A stretch of 64,000 nucleotides of DNA, from assembly GCA_948567375.1 (NCBI GenBank), contig OX419758.1, positions 55,929,001 to 55,993,000 on the forward strand, written 5' to 3'. The DNA comes from Lunularia cruciata (taxonomy: Eukaryota > Streptophyta > Marchantiopsida > Lunulariales > Lunulariaceae). Below, in pieces: positions 21,011 to 33,478 of the stretch (positions are counted from its first letter, which is position 1; each line of letters begins with the position of its first letter). Position numbers and translations under genes: made by a program. The notes under the pieces are model-generated. The model was not told the DNA's origin, did no database searches, and saw only the letters and a list, made by a program, of their open reading frames with translations.

Positions 21011-21818
21011 TTTTCACCTAGCGTAGCTTTAGTTCACTCAAGTTACCCAAGTCCACTGTTCCAGGCTCACGGATGCGACAGAGCTGCAAGTTTCATTCTC
21101 GTTCTTTTACCCGGTGGATAAAAAGCGTCCGTTCTCATTGACTGTGACTTGTTTCATTTGTCTCCTTATAGGTCTAGATCTAGATAAGCTCTTACAACCT
21201 ACACAGCCATGTAACCAAGACCAGAGTATTGGCTTTTCCCAATCCGTCCTTTCACCTAGCGGATAATCATCTATTATAGTATTAATTTATTATATTATTG
21301 TTTAAGTATTTACTATAGTCCCTATCCGCTGGATAATTCATCCTTCTCCTCTCTAGCATAAGGGCTCAGGCGGTTTCAAAAATAGTTTTGAAGATGTAAT
21401 CAGGATGAAAAGTAAAATTTGTAACTATTTTAGTGAACTCGATAAGGAGATGAGGTGCTAATAAATGAACTACCCGGAAATTATATTATGAGATATTTAG
21501 TGCAAGTTATGTTCATCTATAAAAACCAGGTGCTATATTATGGATTTTTAGGATTGTCGTATTAAAATAAATGATTGTAAGAAGAGGTGATGTGGCTTCT
21601 TGAGAGGATTGTCAGAGTTTTTGGTGGATGATTCTTAGAGTGTGATTTATGAAATTTTTTGGCGGATCCAAAATGCGATGACCAACTGTTCAAACCCAAA
21701 TTCACCATCTGTGTGCAAATGCTCTTGTTAGTAAACTAAGCGGCGGGTATTGTAGTTTTGCATTGGTGTGGTGGTTCATTTCTATAGATTAGTGTGGCAA
21801 GTGAAATAGCACTGAGTT
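21011..21818. other. Spacer without recognised features
   Basis: No coding signal. The phrase TCACCTAGCG occurs at about 21,015 and 21,252, and GCTGGATAA/GCGGATAA words recur between them, which suggests residual repeat structure. Confidence 0.4.
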
Positions 21819-23263
21819 ATGGAAAATGATCTATGCCGCCCTACCGCAACCAAGAAATTGATTAGGGGTCAAAGAATTTTCCTCCAAAAGGACAGCAAAA
21901 ATTTAGCAATGGGAGATCAAGTACCTACTTGCAGTATAGGACGCTCACATTTGGATGTAGAACCAAGACCTATAGACTCATATTTGGATTTGGAAAAAAA
22001 AACCTAAAAAATCATTAGGGAAGTTTGGAGAACTGTTGAGGATGGATTCTTTTGTGCCTAGCAAAACAAAAGAGGACAATGGTTCCGTATAGGGATGCAC
22101 CATTATGGCTAAATTTTAGATTATTTGGAGGACCTCAAGCATTTTGCATAGATTCATGGTGGGAATTGCTAAAAGCTCATTTAAAAATCCATTGCTTTAA
22201 GTTTCATGGTCACATTTTTGGTTTGAGAGGGGTAAGGATTTCCTATTTCTATGATAGATGACAAGCTTTACAAGACATGGCTGAGGTACATGAAATTGTA
22301 CAAAGAAACTTGGGAGTTGAAGAACAAGTCTATTGGAGAAGGAATATGGAAAAGTGTGGAGAACTATAGATGATAAATTGAATGGAATGTGCACACATTT
22401 TGCTAGAATGGAAGCCATGCTAGGGAATAGAGCAAACATTAATCCACTTGCTATGGTAATTTTGGGAGATTTAAATCCCAATTCAAGTGACATTGGTGCC
22501 AAGGAGGTCTATGAAGGTACCAAGGAGGGCTCTCAATTCCCATCTCCCCCAAAGGTGGTGCTCCTAGATTTGTGCTCCTTGTTTGTCCCGAACACCTAAG
22601 AGGTGGAAAGTATACCTAGTGTTTACATGGAGGGCTTGGAGAATGGAATCCGATCACCCAAGAAGGAGTCACAATTTTTTGCACCAGTAGAGGACTCACC
22701 TTTCATTCCACCATCTTTACTAATTCCTACAAGGGATGGGTCAGAGTGTACTTTCCTTGACCAAGAAGAAGAAGGTGACCCAAAGAGGATAAAAGGTGGA
22801 ATATCAGCAAGTAAGATATGTAGAATGTCATCTAGTACGTCATTGTCTCAAGATTTAGCAAAGACCACCATGAAGGTTGATAGGCCAATACTACAGAATC
22901 TAGGGAGAGGTTATGACTAGCTGAATTAGAAGTCACTAACATGAGGAAAGGAGGAAAATATTGATGAAAATGGAAGCTGAGTGTGTTAGATTAGAGACAA
23001 AGAAGATGAAAGTTGAAATTGAGAAGAAATTGAGTGCTGATAAAAGGCAAAATACGGTAGACTAACACAAGTTCAAGGAGATGAGTTTAGAGTCAAAGTG
23101 CACTCATGAAAAGAAAATGAGTCTCCTATGGGCAAGAAAATCTCCTAAGGAAATAAGTTTGTATTTCAAAGTATTAACTCAAGTTTGGCAGAAAATCAAG
23201 CCTTCTGCTACAAGTTATAGTCTTGAGCAAAAAAAATCATGCTCCAAATTCATACTCCAGTGA
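21819..23263 (+). pseudogene. Degenerate coding region, unidentified
   Basis: A chain of + strand frames covers 21,819-22,007, 22,052-22,261, 22,333-22,599, 22,603-22,920 and 23,081-23,263, with stops and shifts between them. The fourth frame continues the third after one stop and has a proline/acid-rich stretch (PPSLLIPTRDGSECTFLDQE). From 22,944 a frame reads METKKMKVEIEKKL-like coiled coil. The order is globular part, acidic linker, coiled coil. This resembles the A/B/C coiled-coil family elsewhere in the window, but I cannot align the sequences. I recognise no named domain. A gag-like protein of a non-autonomous element is one possibility. Confidence 0.35.
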
Positions 23264-23408
23264 CAATGAATATGATACCACCACAATGTAACCGGAGTAT
23301 GTTTATATTAAAAATGAATTAAACTGACTTGTATTATGGTTAAGTGTTGTGAATTATGACTATGGCGTGCATTGTTGCTCGTTGACGCTTGTTGGTATTG
23401 GATGTTGG

Positions 23409-23735
23409 CACCCAATGGCACCTCATCCCACCCAGTGCTGCTAGGTGCCACATGCCAAAGTGTGTGCTGAAGTTGAGTTACAATGGTTGGGGATGGGAGA
23501 CACGATGGTGCCTGTTGTGAGCGGATAACATGTGTAGGGACCAAGCAATGCTGATTTAGAAGTGCACGTAGGCACCTAGTGCCGCCCAATGCCACCTAGT
23601 GCCACAAGGTGCCATGAGGTGCCACAATCCAAAGTGTGTGCTAAAGCCAAGTAATACTGGTTGGGTTTAGGGAGACGTGCAATGGTGCCTATTGTTAGCA
23701 GGTGGCACGCGTAGGTGTCAAGTGAATCCCAATTA
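23409..23735 (+). repeat. About 176-bp tandem duplication rich in GGTGCCA
   Basis: CCCAATGGCACCTCATCCCACC at 23,409 returns as CCCAATGCCACCTAGTGCCACA near 23,585. Both are followed by CCAAAGTGTGTGCT, a GGTTGGG..GGGAGAC block, ATGGTGCCT.TTGT.AGC and the start of the next unit. Within each unit GGTGCCA/TGGCACC is itself repeated. Confidence 0.85.
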
Positions 23736-25059
23736 TAAACATTCAAGAGCAATAAAGGTCAAGTGATATGAGGAATGAGAGTGGAGCAAAGTGAAAATAA
23801 AAGTAACATAAAAATATGATACATATCACATGATATGAGATATTAGAGTTTGACAAAGAGAAATTGAGAATGGAAATAAAAGGATGATAAAGAATATGAT
23901 ACATAAGATGTGTATAAATATGTAGCTACTAAAGCTAGTCAGTATGATGGAGAGGAGGTGAAGAAGAAGAGGGAGATGCAACAAGGAGTCTACATGTTGC
24001 TACAGTGTCCTCAAGTTTATGTTGGTATACATCGTGTTGAATCCTAAATCGACTCAATGACCACCAAAGGCACTACTTGCTCTCATCCAAGGGTTGGCGC
24101 CTAATACTACTAACAGGAAGGGAATATGGATCACTACTATAAGAACTTAATCTATTGGATGTCCACTGCTCTTTTGCCCAACTAACAACATGCATATCAT
24201 CATGGACAAATCTATCCAAAACACTCATCAAGGAATCAAATGACCAAGTGTATGATGTTCTCTTTGCCCTATAAGGATGGAAGTGGGTAGGTGGATAACA
24301 TTATGTGGATGGTTCCTATAGTAAGAGAGTGCATAACCTCCAAGATCAAAGACCACAAAGAGATAAACCTAACGGAGTGAGATGCTCATGTGATCTAACT
24401 CTAAGTCCTCTAAACTCATCATCTTGCTAGACATTTGCAAAACACCAATATGCCATGAGGTGAAACCTCATGTGAACTTCCTTTGGGAGTTCTGACCACT
24501 GCCACATGCTCCATAACAACCACTCAACTCCATCCGGTAAAAGATCTATCCACAAGATAACCTAAAAGTGTAACAAACAAAATTGGATTAAATGGCTAAC
24601 ACCAGGATGTGTTACCCACTCTATAGGCCCTAACTATGTGTGAAGGCACTCGTTATGCCTATTCATCCAGCTCTCCATCCCATGGAAATGGGTGCTACCA
24701 CAAAGCCATAATGATGCCAAATATGTAACATCCATAACAATAATCTTCTTTCATAGGAATCTTGGGAAGAGAATATGTGGAATATACTCTCTTTATAGAC
24801 AAAGCTGCTCTCTAAACTTAGTTTGAGACCCATAAGTCACCACATTGCAATATAAGGAATGGGAGGCAAAATTTTGGGTCTTGTGAGTCACAACATTGCA
24901 CGGAAACACATGGGTGGCATCTGTTTGGGTCTACATCTCACGATAGATTTGGCAAGCAATAGTACATAGCTTACTATGTACTATTGCTTACTACGTACTA
25001 TTGGCGTATATATACTAGATTTTTTGGCACCAATTGATACATGTCACCTCACTCAGTTC
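23736..25059. other. Spacer with a short unidentified minus-strand coding remnant
   Basis: On the minus strand, about 24,380-24,570 reads as one frame of some 65 codons with a single stop (LPDGVEWLLWSMWQWSELPK near its start). Reading continues in other frames toward 24,050. Such a pattern suggests a decayed coding sequence, but I cannot name it. The rest shows nothing. Confidence 0.3.
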
Positions 25060-25290
25060 CACAAGTGGGAGCCATAGCCATACCCATAGCCTCCCCATAG
25101 GGTACATTCTCATAGGTCATGTAGTCCTAGAGCCTTCTCATAGATCCAATGCCCATAGGTCCTGGAGCTATGCTTGTAGGGGCTATTCTCATAGGTCCCA
25201 TAGCCATCCTATAGGTCCTACGCCATTAGGTCCCATAGTCTCACTACTTGCAACTCCCATAGTAGAATCCTATAGCTCCCGCAAGACACA
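25060..25290 (+). repeat. Minisatellite of CATAGG words
   Basis: Variants of TCCCATAGCC, TCTCATAGGTC and CCTATAGGTCC recur about every 15-25 bp. The long His/Ser-rich frame that covers them (25,034-25,300) is a by-product of the repeat, not a gene. Confidence 0.7.
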
Positions 25291-25600
25291 TTTGCCCTAA
25301 ACATCAAGTGAGTGTAACCTCTTTTTTGGATCTCCATTTTCCATGATCTTGGTGTTTATAAAAAGCCCTTGAGAAAATGCTTCCACCAAAATAAGGCATA
25401 CTTCATTTGCATTTTTATTATAGAGATTGGACCCAGCATGAACTATCATTTTGTTTAGTCTCATAATGTAAAGATCCATCCTATATTCACTCCTTAATAT
25501 TCCCATAGTGCATTTCCATAATTAATAAGACTCCATACTTAACAAACCAAACCCTACACCCACTGCCAGCAAGCAATCAATCACAAGGATAATTATTTCT

Positions 25601-27136
25601 TTGGACAAGAAGGTAGCCAAGGACCAAGGTAGAGAAGTACAATTGACTCCAGCCCAAACTCCTCCAAGGGCAAAGAGGAATCCTTTTGTAGAAGAAAGAA
25701 CACCTAAAAGATTTGATGGAGAAGTTGGACTTTCTAGCCCCATAAAGACTGTAGTCAAGAGGCCAAGGATGGTCAATTTTCCTTTGTTCTCATATGTGGA
25801 AGATGCAAAATTACATGAAGAAGGAGCATTTAGGGGAGAAGAAGTACTCAATGCAAAAGAAGTTATAGAAGATGGGCTCTTGCTAGGTGGAGGGAGGACT
25901 TTGGGCCAAGGATGAACTTTAGAAAAAGGAAGGACTTTAATTGGAAGGTGAGCTTAAGGACAAAGGATCATCCAAGATCCAAGTCGTTGCTTCAACGTAG
26001 GAGGAGCTTGAGTAAGACAAGCCCATGCTATTTGTCAAGATCAAGAGGGAGGAGAGTAGACCTTTGGCCTTATTTGGAACCATGATGGAAGCTAGCATAA
26101 GTGGTAAAGATGTTGCCCTAGTGTTTGTGGTGCCAATTTCCAAATTGGTTGTACATACAATAGACCTAGTATCAAAGTTGATGGAGCATCTTCTTTGCAT
26201 GTACAAAGAATGTCATGGGAAGGTTATAGATTATGTTATTCTTCTCACTTATCTTACCAAATTGGTGCAAGGAGTGATATAGAAACAAGTGGAAGCATGG
26301 GAAGAATTGAATGAAGTTTGTGCTTAGTGCCTAGAGATGGGAAAAAAGAATAATGACTTGGTGCAAGAGGCAACTAAGCTCAAGGAATATAAAAAAACCT
26401 TGGAGAAGAAGGTGCAAGAGAAAAGAGATCTTAAGGAAGACAAAGTGCATTTCCAAAACAAGCTTGAGGAAACAATAAAGGCTCAAGCAGAAGCAATTGA
26501 TGCATTGAAGAGAGAAGTAGAGAAGGAAAAGGAAGCGTTCATTATAGCACAAATTTGACATCAAGTAGAGCTGCAAATGGCTGATGTGCAAGGGGAAAGG
26601 CTTGCAAAAAATATCAAGGAGAAGGAGGAGGAACACAAGAAGGATTGAGCCACCATTTTGGAGGAGATCTTGGCTAAGATGAAGGAGATTTGTACACAAC
26701 TAATCTAGAGAAGACTATGATCTTAGCAATGATGGAAATGGCACAAAACAAGCTTGTAGGAATTTTGAAGGAGGTAATAAAGTCATCCTTGGAGAAATTG
26801 AAGGCTCAAAATTCAAGATCCCAAGCACATACTCTAATGGCAAAGGTGTATATAGATGATCTCCTATAGTAGCAAGAAAACAAACAACTTGAACACACCT
26901 CAAAGAAATTTGAGGAATCCATCCATGAACATGCTATTGGAAGAGATTGTAGGATACCAAGATTGCATACACTTGTTGATTGTAGTTTGTAAGGGTAAAG
27001 GTAGTTCCTCATAGTAGATTTTAGGATGAAGTTATTCTAACTAGAAGAAAATAGGTATAAATTTGTATAGAATGCATCATTGGTCTAGAAGCAATATTTA
27101 GCCTTGGAAGGTCTTTGACTTGGAAGACCTTTGGTC
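25601..27136 (+). pseudogene. Coiled-coil family, copy A (degenerate)
   Basis: The chain of frames starts with a basic/proline segment (MDKKVAKDQGREVQLTPAQ at 25,601). A linker follows (FVVPISKLVVHTIDLVSKL near 26,130), then from 26,337 a long charged coiled coil (KEYKKTLEKKVQEKRDLKED, AIDALKREVEKEKEA) to about 26,700, with weaker continuation to 27,000. Stops interrupt it at 26,281, 26,326 and 26,559. Copies B (29.7-32.4 kb) and C (44.3-46.9 kb) share the order basic region, acidic or proline linker, coiled coil. The 3' side is cut by an inverted LTR3. Function unknown; coiled coils suggest self-assembly, as in a Gag-like or structural protein. Confidence 0.5.
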
Positions 27137-27828
27137 TATAACACCCATTTGTGCATGCATGTGCTATTATGATATTTAGTTTGATATTATAAGTACTTGA
27201 GAGATATTATTTATATAGAGATAAAGGATAGTTCTACATTAGTCATGATTAGCTAAAGTTAGTCAAAGCTAAAATAAAGGGGACCTTACTTTAGACAAAG
27301 TGGAAAAGATGAGTACCACTATTTTGGATCTTAGTGTATTGACTTGGTATTATTCCTAGGTGTTTGGCTTTGAGTAAAGAGTTGAGAACTCTTGGACCCA
27401 CAAGCCTTTTTGTTTTGAATTCTTCTATAGTCCAAGGATGGCCCATGTGAAGAAATCCTTGACTTAGTGGTTGGATCAAAAGAAGACCATATGCTTAGGG
27501 GAATATTCCTATGAGTATTGATATTCCTTTAGACTTTATGACTTGACTTGACTTTTAGTCTAGTAACTTGAGTTACTCCAATAAATAGTAACTTTGGTGC
27601 GTAATTATTTCACAAGTATATAAACTAGGGGTGAGGAGATACTCATCATCCTTTCATTTGCAATTATCTCTCTCTCTCATTGAGTTCTCTAGTGAGCAAT
27701 GGTTTGATTCTTGGAGTGCTAGCCTTGGAAAAGTATGATGGAGTTGGGGTTCCTTGTCTTCTTAGTCCATGGTGCATTACCATAAAAGCCATCAAAGGTT
27801 TATCTTGAGTGAGAGATAGGCCCGCTCA
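27137..27828 (-). mobile_element. Solo LTR3, copy 2 (reverse orientation)
   Basis: 692 bp that match the reverse complement of 4,705-5,395 along the full length, including the TTTATATAC promoter box, the CTCTCTCATTGAG tract and a terminal GTTATA (GTTACA in copy 1). Flanks on the + strand are TTGGTC and TAGGCC, which agree at four of six positions and may be an eroded target duplication. No internal element sequence adjoins it. Confidence 0.88.
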
Positions 27829-28668
27829 TAGGCCTGACATAGTTTATAGACTACATGACAATTTGTAGCCTAAGATTTTAGAATTGTAATTACACATAGA
27901 GTAAATGACAAGAAGTTGTTATGATTGGTGGTGTATGCATAGTTACCTCTTAATCAATAACTAGGATTTGTGATTAAGTGATAAGTGTAATTAGAAGATT
28001 TCCAACACTCTTAGCAGCTGATCATTTTCATCAAAGTAGGAAATACTTATATATAGGTTGCAACCCAAAGAGGCTATGTCCACTTTGTTCATAACCAAAG
28101 TATTCAAGGTAAAGATTTCTTTGAGCTCTTTGTGTTGGATTACTTTCACTTGGATCTTTGGCTATGTGCTTGGTTAAGTAGATGTGAGGAATCTTGCAGT
28201 AGAAGTGTGTGTTTGAATACTTGCTTAGGAAATTTGCACCAAATCAAAGAAGTTACTCTTGAAATTTAGTAGGAATAAATGCTTGAGTACCTACTTAGCA
28301 AATTTGCAAAGATCTTGAATGTCAAGAGTCCTTGACATTTTGAATAGGAGACTCAATGTGAGGAAGGGTTTTTGGAACAATGGGGTATTGGGAGTACCAT
28401 AGAATAGAAAAGCCGATAGACACTTGATTTTGGATTTTGTTGGGATTTTATCTTTTAGGAAGAGATGTGCATAACAAATGATGTCATTAGGGTGAAAGAA
28501 CCTTTGGCTTGAAAATTGAGCTTTTGGATGAAATAAACCTACATGAAGAAACTAGTCACATGGGTGAAAGAGGGTTTGGAAGAGGAAGAGGCCTTTGGCA
28601 TGAGCTACCATCAAGATTTTATTAAATTAGATCTTTCATGAGAGTGGTTTTAATTTCTCTTTTCTGTA
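27829..28668 (+). other. Non-coding 3' part of coiled-coil element A
   Basis: No frame of note. It lies between the LTR3 insertion and the 195-bp terminal unit, the same place as 46,903-47,503 in copy C. CCTTTGGC-TGA words recur at 28,490 and 28,590. A TATATATAGG box near 28,053 could be a promoter but has nothing to drive. Confidence 0.35.
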
Positions 28669-28863
28669 TGGTGCCACAATGGATGTCTCTACTCTCTTAT
28701 GGATTGGTTTCTGTCCAAGAGGTTAAACATGCAAGAATAGACAACTTGTGACCTTATGACACTTTATTTTTATTTCTAGTTATTTCCTACCTATGCCCTT
28801 GAGGAAATGAATTTTTCTTACTAATTATACTATTATTATTACATCAACATTGGATTGTCACAA
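28669..28863 (+). repeat. 195-bp terminal unit, copy 1
   Basis: Homologous to 47,504-47,697. Shared landmarks are ACTCTCTT followed by TTGGTTTCTGTCCAAGAGGTTAAA (GTGGTTTCTACCTAGGAGATTAAA in the other copy), ATGCAA, GTGACCTTATGACACTTTATTTTTATTT and the terminal TTGTCACA, after which the copies diverge at once. The start here (TGGTGCCACAA) is eroded; the other copy has TGTGACAA. It could be a short LTR or a MITE. Confidence 0.65.
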
Positions 28864-29310
28864 GGTCCCATGCATCTTCTTTAAGACAAAACCCAATTTG
28901 CATACACATAACCAAAAATACTACTCATGCACAAATTAGACAAAAAGGTGTGATTTGGAATTCTAAGACTACACTTGTATTACTTTTGAGTGACTCTCCC
29001 TTATCCTCCCTACTACGAAAAGATGGATCACATCCATAGCTATGCAATGCCACAATCTCATGAGTGACTTTGAACCAACTAAAGTTAACCTTTATCCTAC
29101 TATACTTGCTTTATCATTCTTATCATATGCTATGAGAACATGACCTACAAAAGATACCTTATTATACATTCTACCAATCAATTGAATCCACCTAGATATC
29201 AAGAAAAGGGACTTGATGACATGGCACTACAAAAATATGTTATTGTATGTCAATCCTATCATATTGAGGATCTATACAATTGTCGTGACTTGGGAGTGGT
29301 TCCACTTTGA

Positions 29311-29490
29311 TGATGATCCAACCTTGATGACACTCCATCATGATGATGCTTGAGTTTGATGGTCTCTCATCCTGATGATGTTTGACTCTGATGATCTCTC
29401 ATCATCATGATGTCTAATTATGATGATGCTTGACTTTGATGGTCTCGTATTATGAATGTTTGACTTTGAAGATTGTGACTCATGATACAT
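29311..29490 (+). repeat. Minisatellite, about 32-bp unit
   Basis: TTGACTTTGATGGTCTCTCATCATGATGATG-like units recur about five times with drift. One shortened unit lies near 29,414. There is no coding meaning on either strand. Confidence 0.75.
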
Positions 29491-29699
29491 ATGGACATAT
29501 TTTATAATTGATCTCATGGTTCCTACTACATAGATTTGCCTTCACATTTACACCTCCAAAACAACTCATCAACATATTCATTGTACCCTTCATATTCCTT
29601 GTGAAGATTAGCCAAAACTTCCTTGAATTTGGCATCAATATGCTTATGCAATCTATTAACCAACTTGGCTTACTACTTGGTCACATATAATTTTACCTC

Positions 29700-32407
29700 T
29701 AAAACATAGATTTATGAATTTTGCTCCCTTAGCTTTGTGTAATGAGCCAAAGTCACAGCCGACATCTTCAATTCTACTTTTAGTCAATTTTCAGCATCCT
29801 CTATCATAGTAAGAACCCTCATCCATTCTACATCTAGAGTGTCTTGGATGGGTTGCAATTCTATCTCTACCTCGTGCTAGACTTAGACTCAAAGGATTTG
29901 CTCCTTTTCTTCATGATCATTGACAATCATGGTAAATTTGTCAATGCATATTTGGGCCTTCTTACTACTAGTGTTGTGGGCATGCTGGTCCTTAGCACCC
30001 TAGAGGTTGAGAGTCTATAACTTTTGTTTACGGGATGTGATCTCCTCATACCAAGCACTTAATTGTTCCTCATGCTTCTTCTTCATCTCTTCAATAAAAT
30101 GCACAGACCTCCCATGGATAGTTATGAAGTTGAATCCAATTGGGTGATCCACCATTGTGGCCCAATCACCTCTACTTGCACCTTGGCAATTTTTTTCCTT
30201 TTTCACATAGTTTCTCCTTGCATCACCTTGTAATCCACAAATAACTTCTCATGTTGGGTTGCACCAAGCTTCAGCATTGTGACCTTGGCCTTGGTACAAT
30301 GCAACTTCTCTTACTATTTTCCCAACAGAGAATCTCTATCTCTTTTCTAAATTTTGTCGCTCTTTGAGAAGGAATCATACTCTTAATTCTTACTGCATAG
30401 CTCTACTTCCTTAGTTGCAAGCATTGTCTCCAATTCTTGGACCTTGGGCCTCATTCCCATCTTGGCATTCTTGAACCTGTTTGTGTTGATGACCTTTCCC
30501 TTGTCTATCACAAGTCACTCTTGGAGCTGCATGAGCTTGGTAATCTCTCCAATTCAGACATTGCTCTCATACTTGCAATAATTTTGAGCCTCTAGCCATG
30601 CAATATTAGCATTTTGCGACTTGGGTCATGCCTTTCTTCATTTCCAACTTCTCCTAGACAATGGTTTGAATATGTTAGTGTAGATGCTTTCTCAACCTCT
30701 TGTAGTCTATTACCATCGGATCTATCTCTTAGTAAGCATGAATTAACTCTTCCAAAGCCTTCAATGCCAACCCCAACACCAAAACAACCCACAATAACAA
30801 GGTGGATAATTCAACATGGACCCCAAATGTTCTCCTAAACCTAGTCATGATCAAGTTTCCTCTCCTTGTGGGACATGTGCTTCTTCCCTTTTGTGTGGAT
30901 GATCCTAAATTCTTGTTGGGACCACTAGAGCCCTCTACATTGCTAGCACCACTTGGGATGCTAGCATTGGAGATCCTACCTCCTTTGCTTCATCCATTTG
31001 TTCACCACTAATACTTTGGTTGCTACCATGACTTAGTAATAGCAATTTGTTTTGCAAATAAGTTGTCTAAATCCAAGGACACTCTACTTTTTGGAAATTT
31101 ACCTTTTTCTACTCTTGGGAATTGTCCTCTTTTGATTAATTTTCCTACACCTAATTGAGATGATATTGCTTTGGGTATCCTTGGTCATTGGTTCTTGTCA
31201 CTATCCTTTGTTCTTCAAGTGGCATGACAATTGGAACTAACACTATCTCCACTTCCAAATATTGCATTGGAGGAGAGGTATTCCACAATTGCAATATTGG
31301 GATGTCCTATTCCTCATATTAAAGTGAGTTTTTCTAATATCTTTAGCTCCACTGTTGCTACATGGGCAGATTTAATTTCCACACTTTTCTTTGCATCACT
31401 TCCTTCCCAATTGGAGGACAATTCAATTCTAGAGAAAAAGATGGCTTGCTTCAATGGCATTTATCCCATGGTTTGAGATGGTTCTTTCTCCATGTTGGTT
31501 GGTATTGGTGTCAAATTGGGAGTACCCTCTAAATTTTTGTCATCTCCAATTTCACTTCCTAATTCCAATTCTAGGATCACTAGTGTCCAAAGAATCCACA
31601 ACTTTGGGATAAGTCTTGTATCTCTTTGCGGTCTGAATTGGCACCATGGCCATCTTCCTCTTGGTAGTACTCACTCCAACAGTCTTGGCAATCTTAACCC
31701 ATTTCTTTATCTAGAGGTATTTGATAATTGCCTCTTTGTACTTCTTTGTTTTTGCCATGTACTCCGGTTGAGCTTGATGATACCCCAATGGATAGTAATG
31801 CATTGGGAATAGCTTCTTTTCTTTCTTTTGTGGCAACCACATCCCAATGTAAAAATTAGGACAAGCATAGAGAAAAAATTATTTCCACCACTTGTCTCCA
31901 ATTGCTTAGTCAATTTGCCAATTCAATGGTAAAACATCTTGCACAATCTAAGGGTTTCCCATCATGTAATAATTGGATGAAGATGGACTCCTCATTATTG
32001 ACATAGGTATTTTGGGTCAATTTGAAGATCTTCATGAGCAAAGTTACCATGGTGCATTGAATAGGATTGTTATACCCATTTAGCCTCCAACTATTCCCTA
32101 TCTTCTTTGATTTGAATGAGGCCTCAAATTTCCTCACCATTTTCTCCATTGCTTAGGGCTACTCTTGGTTGAGTTACGTTGCTCCAAGTGTTGAATTGGA
32201 CTTGAGAACCTTTTGACAATGCTCCTCAATCCAAGAAAACACATTCCCTTGCAAGTTAATAAAATTTGGATTCTTCTTCTCCTTGATCTCCAATATCATT
32301 GAGAGATAAGTAAAATCCCATATCCATGGCAAGAACTGCAAACAATTTGAGTTGAGATACTCAACATAACAATAATTTGCCCATTTCTCTACTCTTGGGG
32401 AGCTCAA
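29700..32407 (-). pseudogene. Coiled-coil family, copy B (degenerate)
   Basis: Read on the minus strand from 32,407. An N-terminal part (WANYCYVEYLNSNCLQFLPW) is followed at 32,149 by a domain that aligns with copy C: YNNPIQ-, TMVTLLMKIFKLTQNTYV and CARCF, against YKDPVKR-, IVSALMAILKLERTTYV and WARCF. A proline/serine-rich linker follows (32.0-30.6 kb), then from about 30,560 charged coiled-coil text (MRPKVQELETMLATKEVEL, FIEEMKKKHEEQL). Stops and shifts are frequent and CpG is depleted, so it is an old dead copy. The shared N-terminal domain makes this a true family and not just similar composition. I cannot assign a known domain. Neighbours are the G2/G1 nest upstream and a minisatellite downstream. 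Confidence 0.6.
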
Positions 32408-32498
32408 GGCAATTCCAATTAACTTTTTTTGGAGACATTACATTGCCTAGTGCTTCTTCTAATGCAAATTTGTCTCACCAATTCTCATTCATTTTATT

Positions 32499-32744
32499 TG
32501 TAACAATATGGAGTGTATAGATGAGTAAGTCAAGATTAACAAAGTAACAAATAGGCCACATTAACCAAGAATTATAAGAATATTCTAGAAGCATTTAGGA
32601 AGCTACTTGGTACCTCCCAAGTATAGGGTAATGTGCATGCAAAGTGATGACTTCTAGGAGGAAGCTTCTTGGGGAGCTTTCTGGTTAGTTTAGCTTGCAT
32701 GCCAAATGGGTGACTTCTAGAAGGAAGCTTCTTTACTAGCTTAG
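32499..32744 (+). repeat. LTR2 (5' LTR of G2), truncated
   Basis: Starts TGTAACAATATGGAG and follows the first 250 bp of the LTR at 43,431. It stops at GAGCTTAG-equivalent sequence where the G1 LTR begins. The intact LTR at 43,682 shows the uninterrupted site. Confidence 0.92.
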
Positions 32745-33476
32745 TGTAATATACCAAGGATATTAGAGAAAAAAGAAGAGAAAACATAGGTTTCACACTC
32801 AAACTTTGGTGCCCCAAGGGAACACCTTTTACTTTATTATATAGGTAAAGAGGATCTCCTCCAAGGATGCTCCACCATAGGATTAGGTACATGGATAGGT
32901 GAGCTGTCCATGAGCTCCGCCCTTAGATTACTTGCTTGGATGAGTGACATGTTGATCCTGGTCCCATGTGGTTGGTCAAATAGGTTTTGACGTGAGGGAA
33001 TCTTTAGGGAATCTTCTTGTAGGAATCTTGAAATCACATGCATGAGGTACCGTTGGAAATCTCTAGGTGAGACAAACTAGGGGAATGGAAGGCCAGCCTT
33101 TTATCCATTGAGGGGAGAGGAATCTATACATTTTTAGGCCTAATTCATCCGTTTAGGCCTTCAAAATTACCTCATGAAGTTTTTAGGTCTATTTTGGTTT
33201 TTTCCCTATTAGTAGAAGTGTTCTTTTGGTGATACCTCTACCTGATCTACTTGATCCATTCTGTGTACCATGCTTCTAGATATCACCAAGCCAAATTCTA
33301 CCTTTAGATCATATGTTTAGTTATTGATTCTAAAGTCTTCAAGCATGTTCCAATTTTGGCCTATTAGTAGAAGTACTCGTTTGGTGGTACCTCTGTCTAA
33401 TCTACTTAGTCTATAATGTATAACATCCTCTCATTTGTTACCAAACCAAATTTCATCTCTAATTATTGGTATTACA
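32745..33476 (-). repeat. LTR1 (3' LTR of G1), 732 bp
   Basis: On the + strand it runs from TGTAATATACC to GGTATTACA, giving short inverted ends. It matches 38,554-39,083 and the solo LTR at 49,916-50,509. A unit of about 152 bp that starts CCTATTAGTAGAAGT is present twice (33,207 and 33,359), whereas the solo LTR has it once. That accounts for the length difference. Confidence 0.93.
32836..32843 (-). promoter_or_regulatory. TATA box of LTR1
   Basis: TATATAAT on the minus strand, in the element's own direction. The same box is present at 38,645-38,652, near 50,016 and near 5,777 in the other LTR1 copies. Conservation through heavy decay supports a core promoter. Confidence 0.65.
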
Positions 33477-33478
33477 TA

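Noticed and set aside
25034-25300. His/Ser-rich 88-codon frame
   Set aside because: It is a product of the CATAGG minisatellite.
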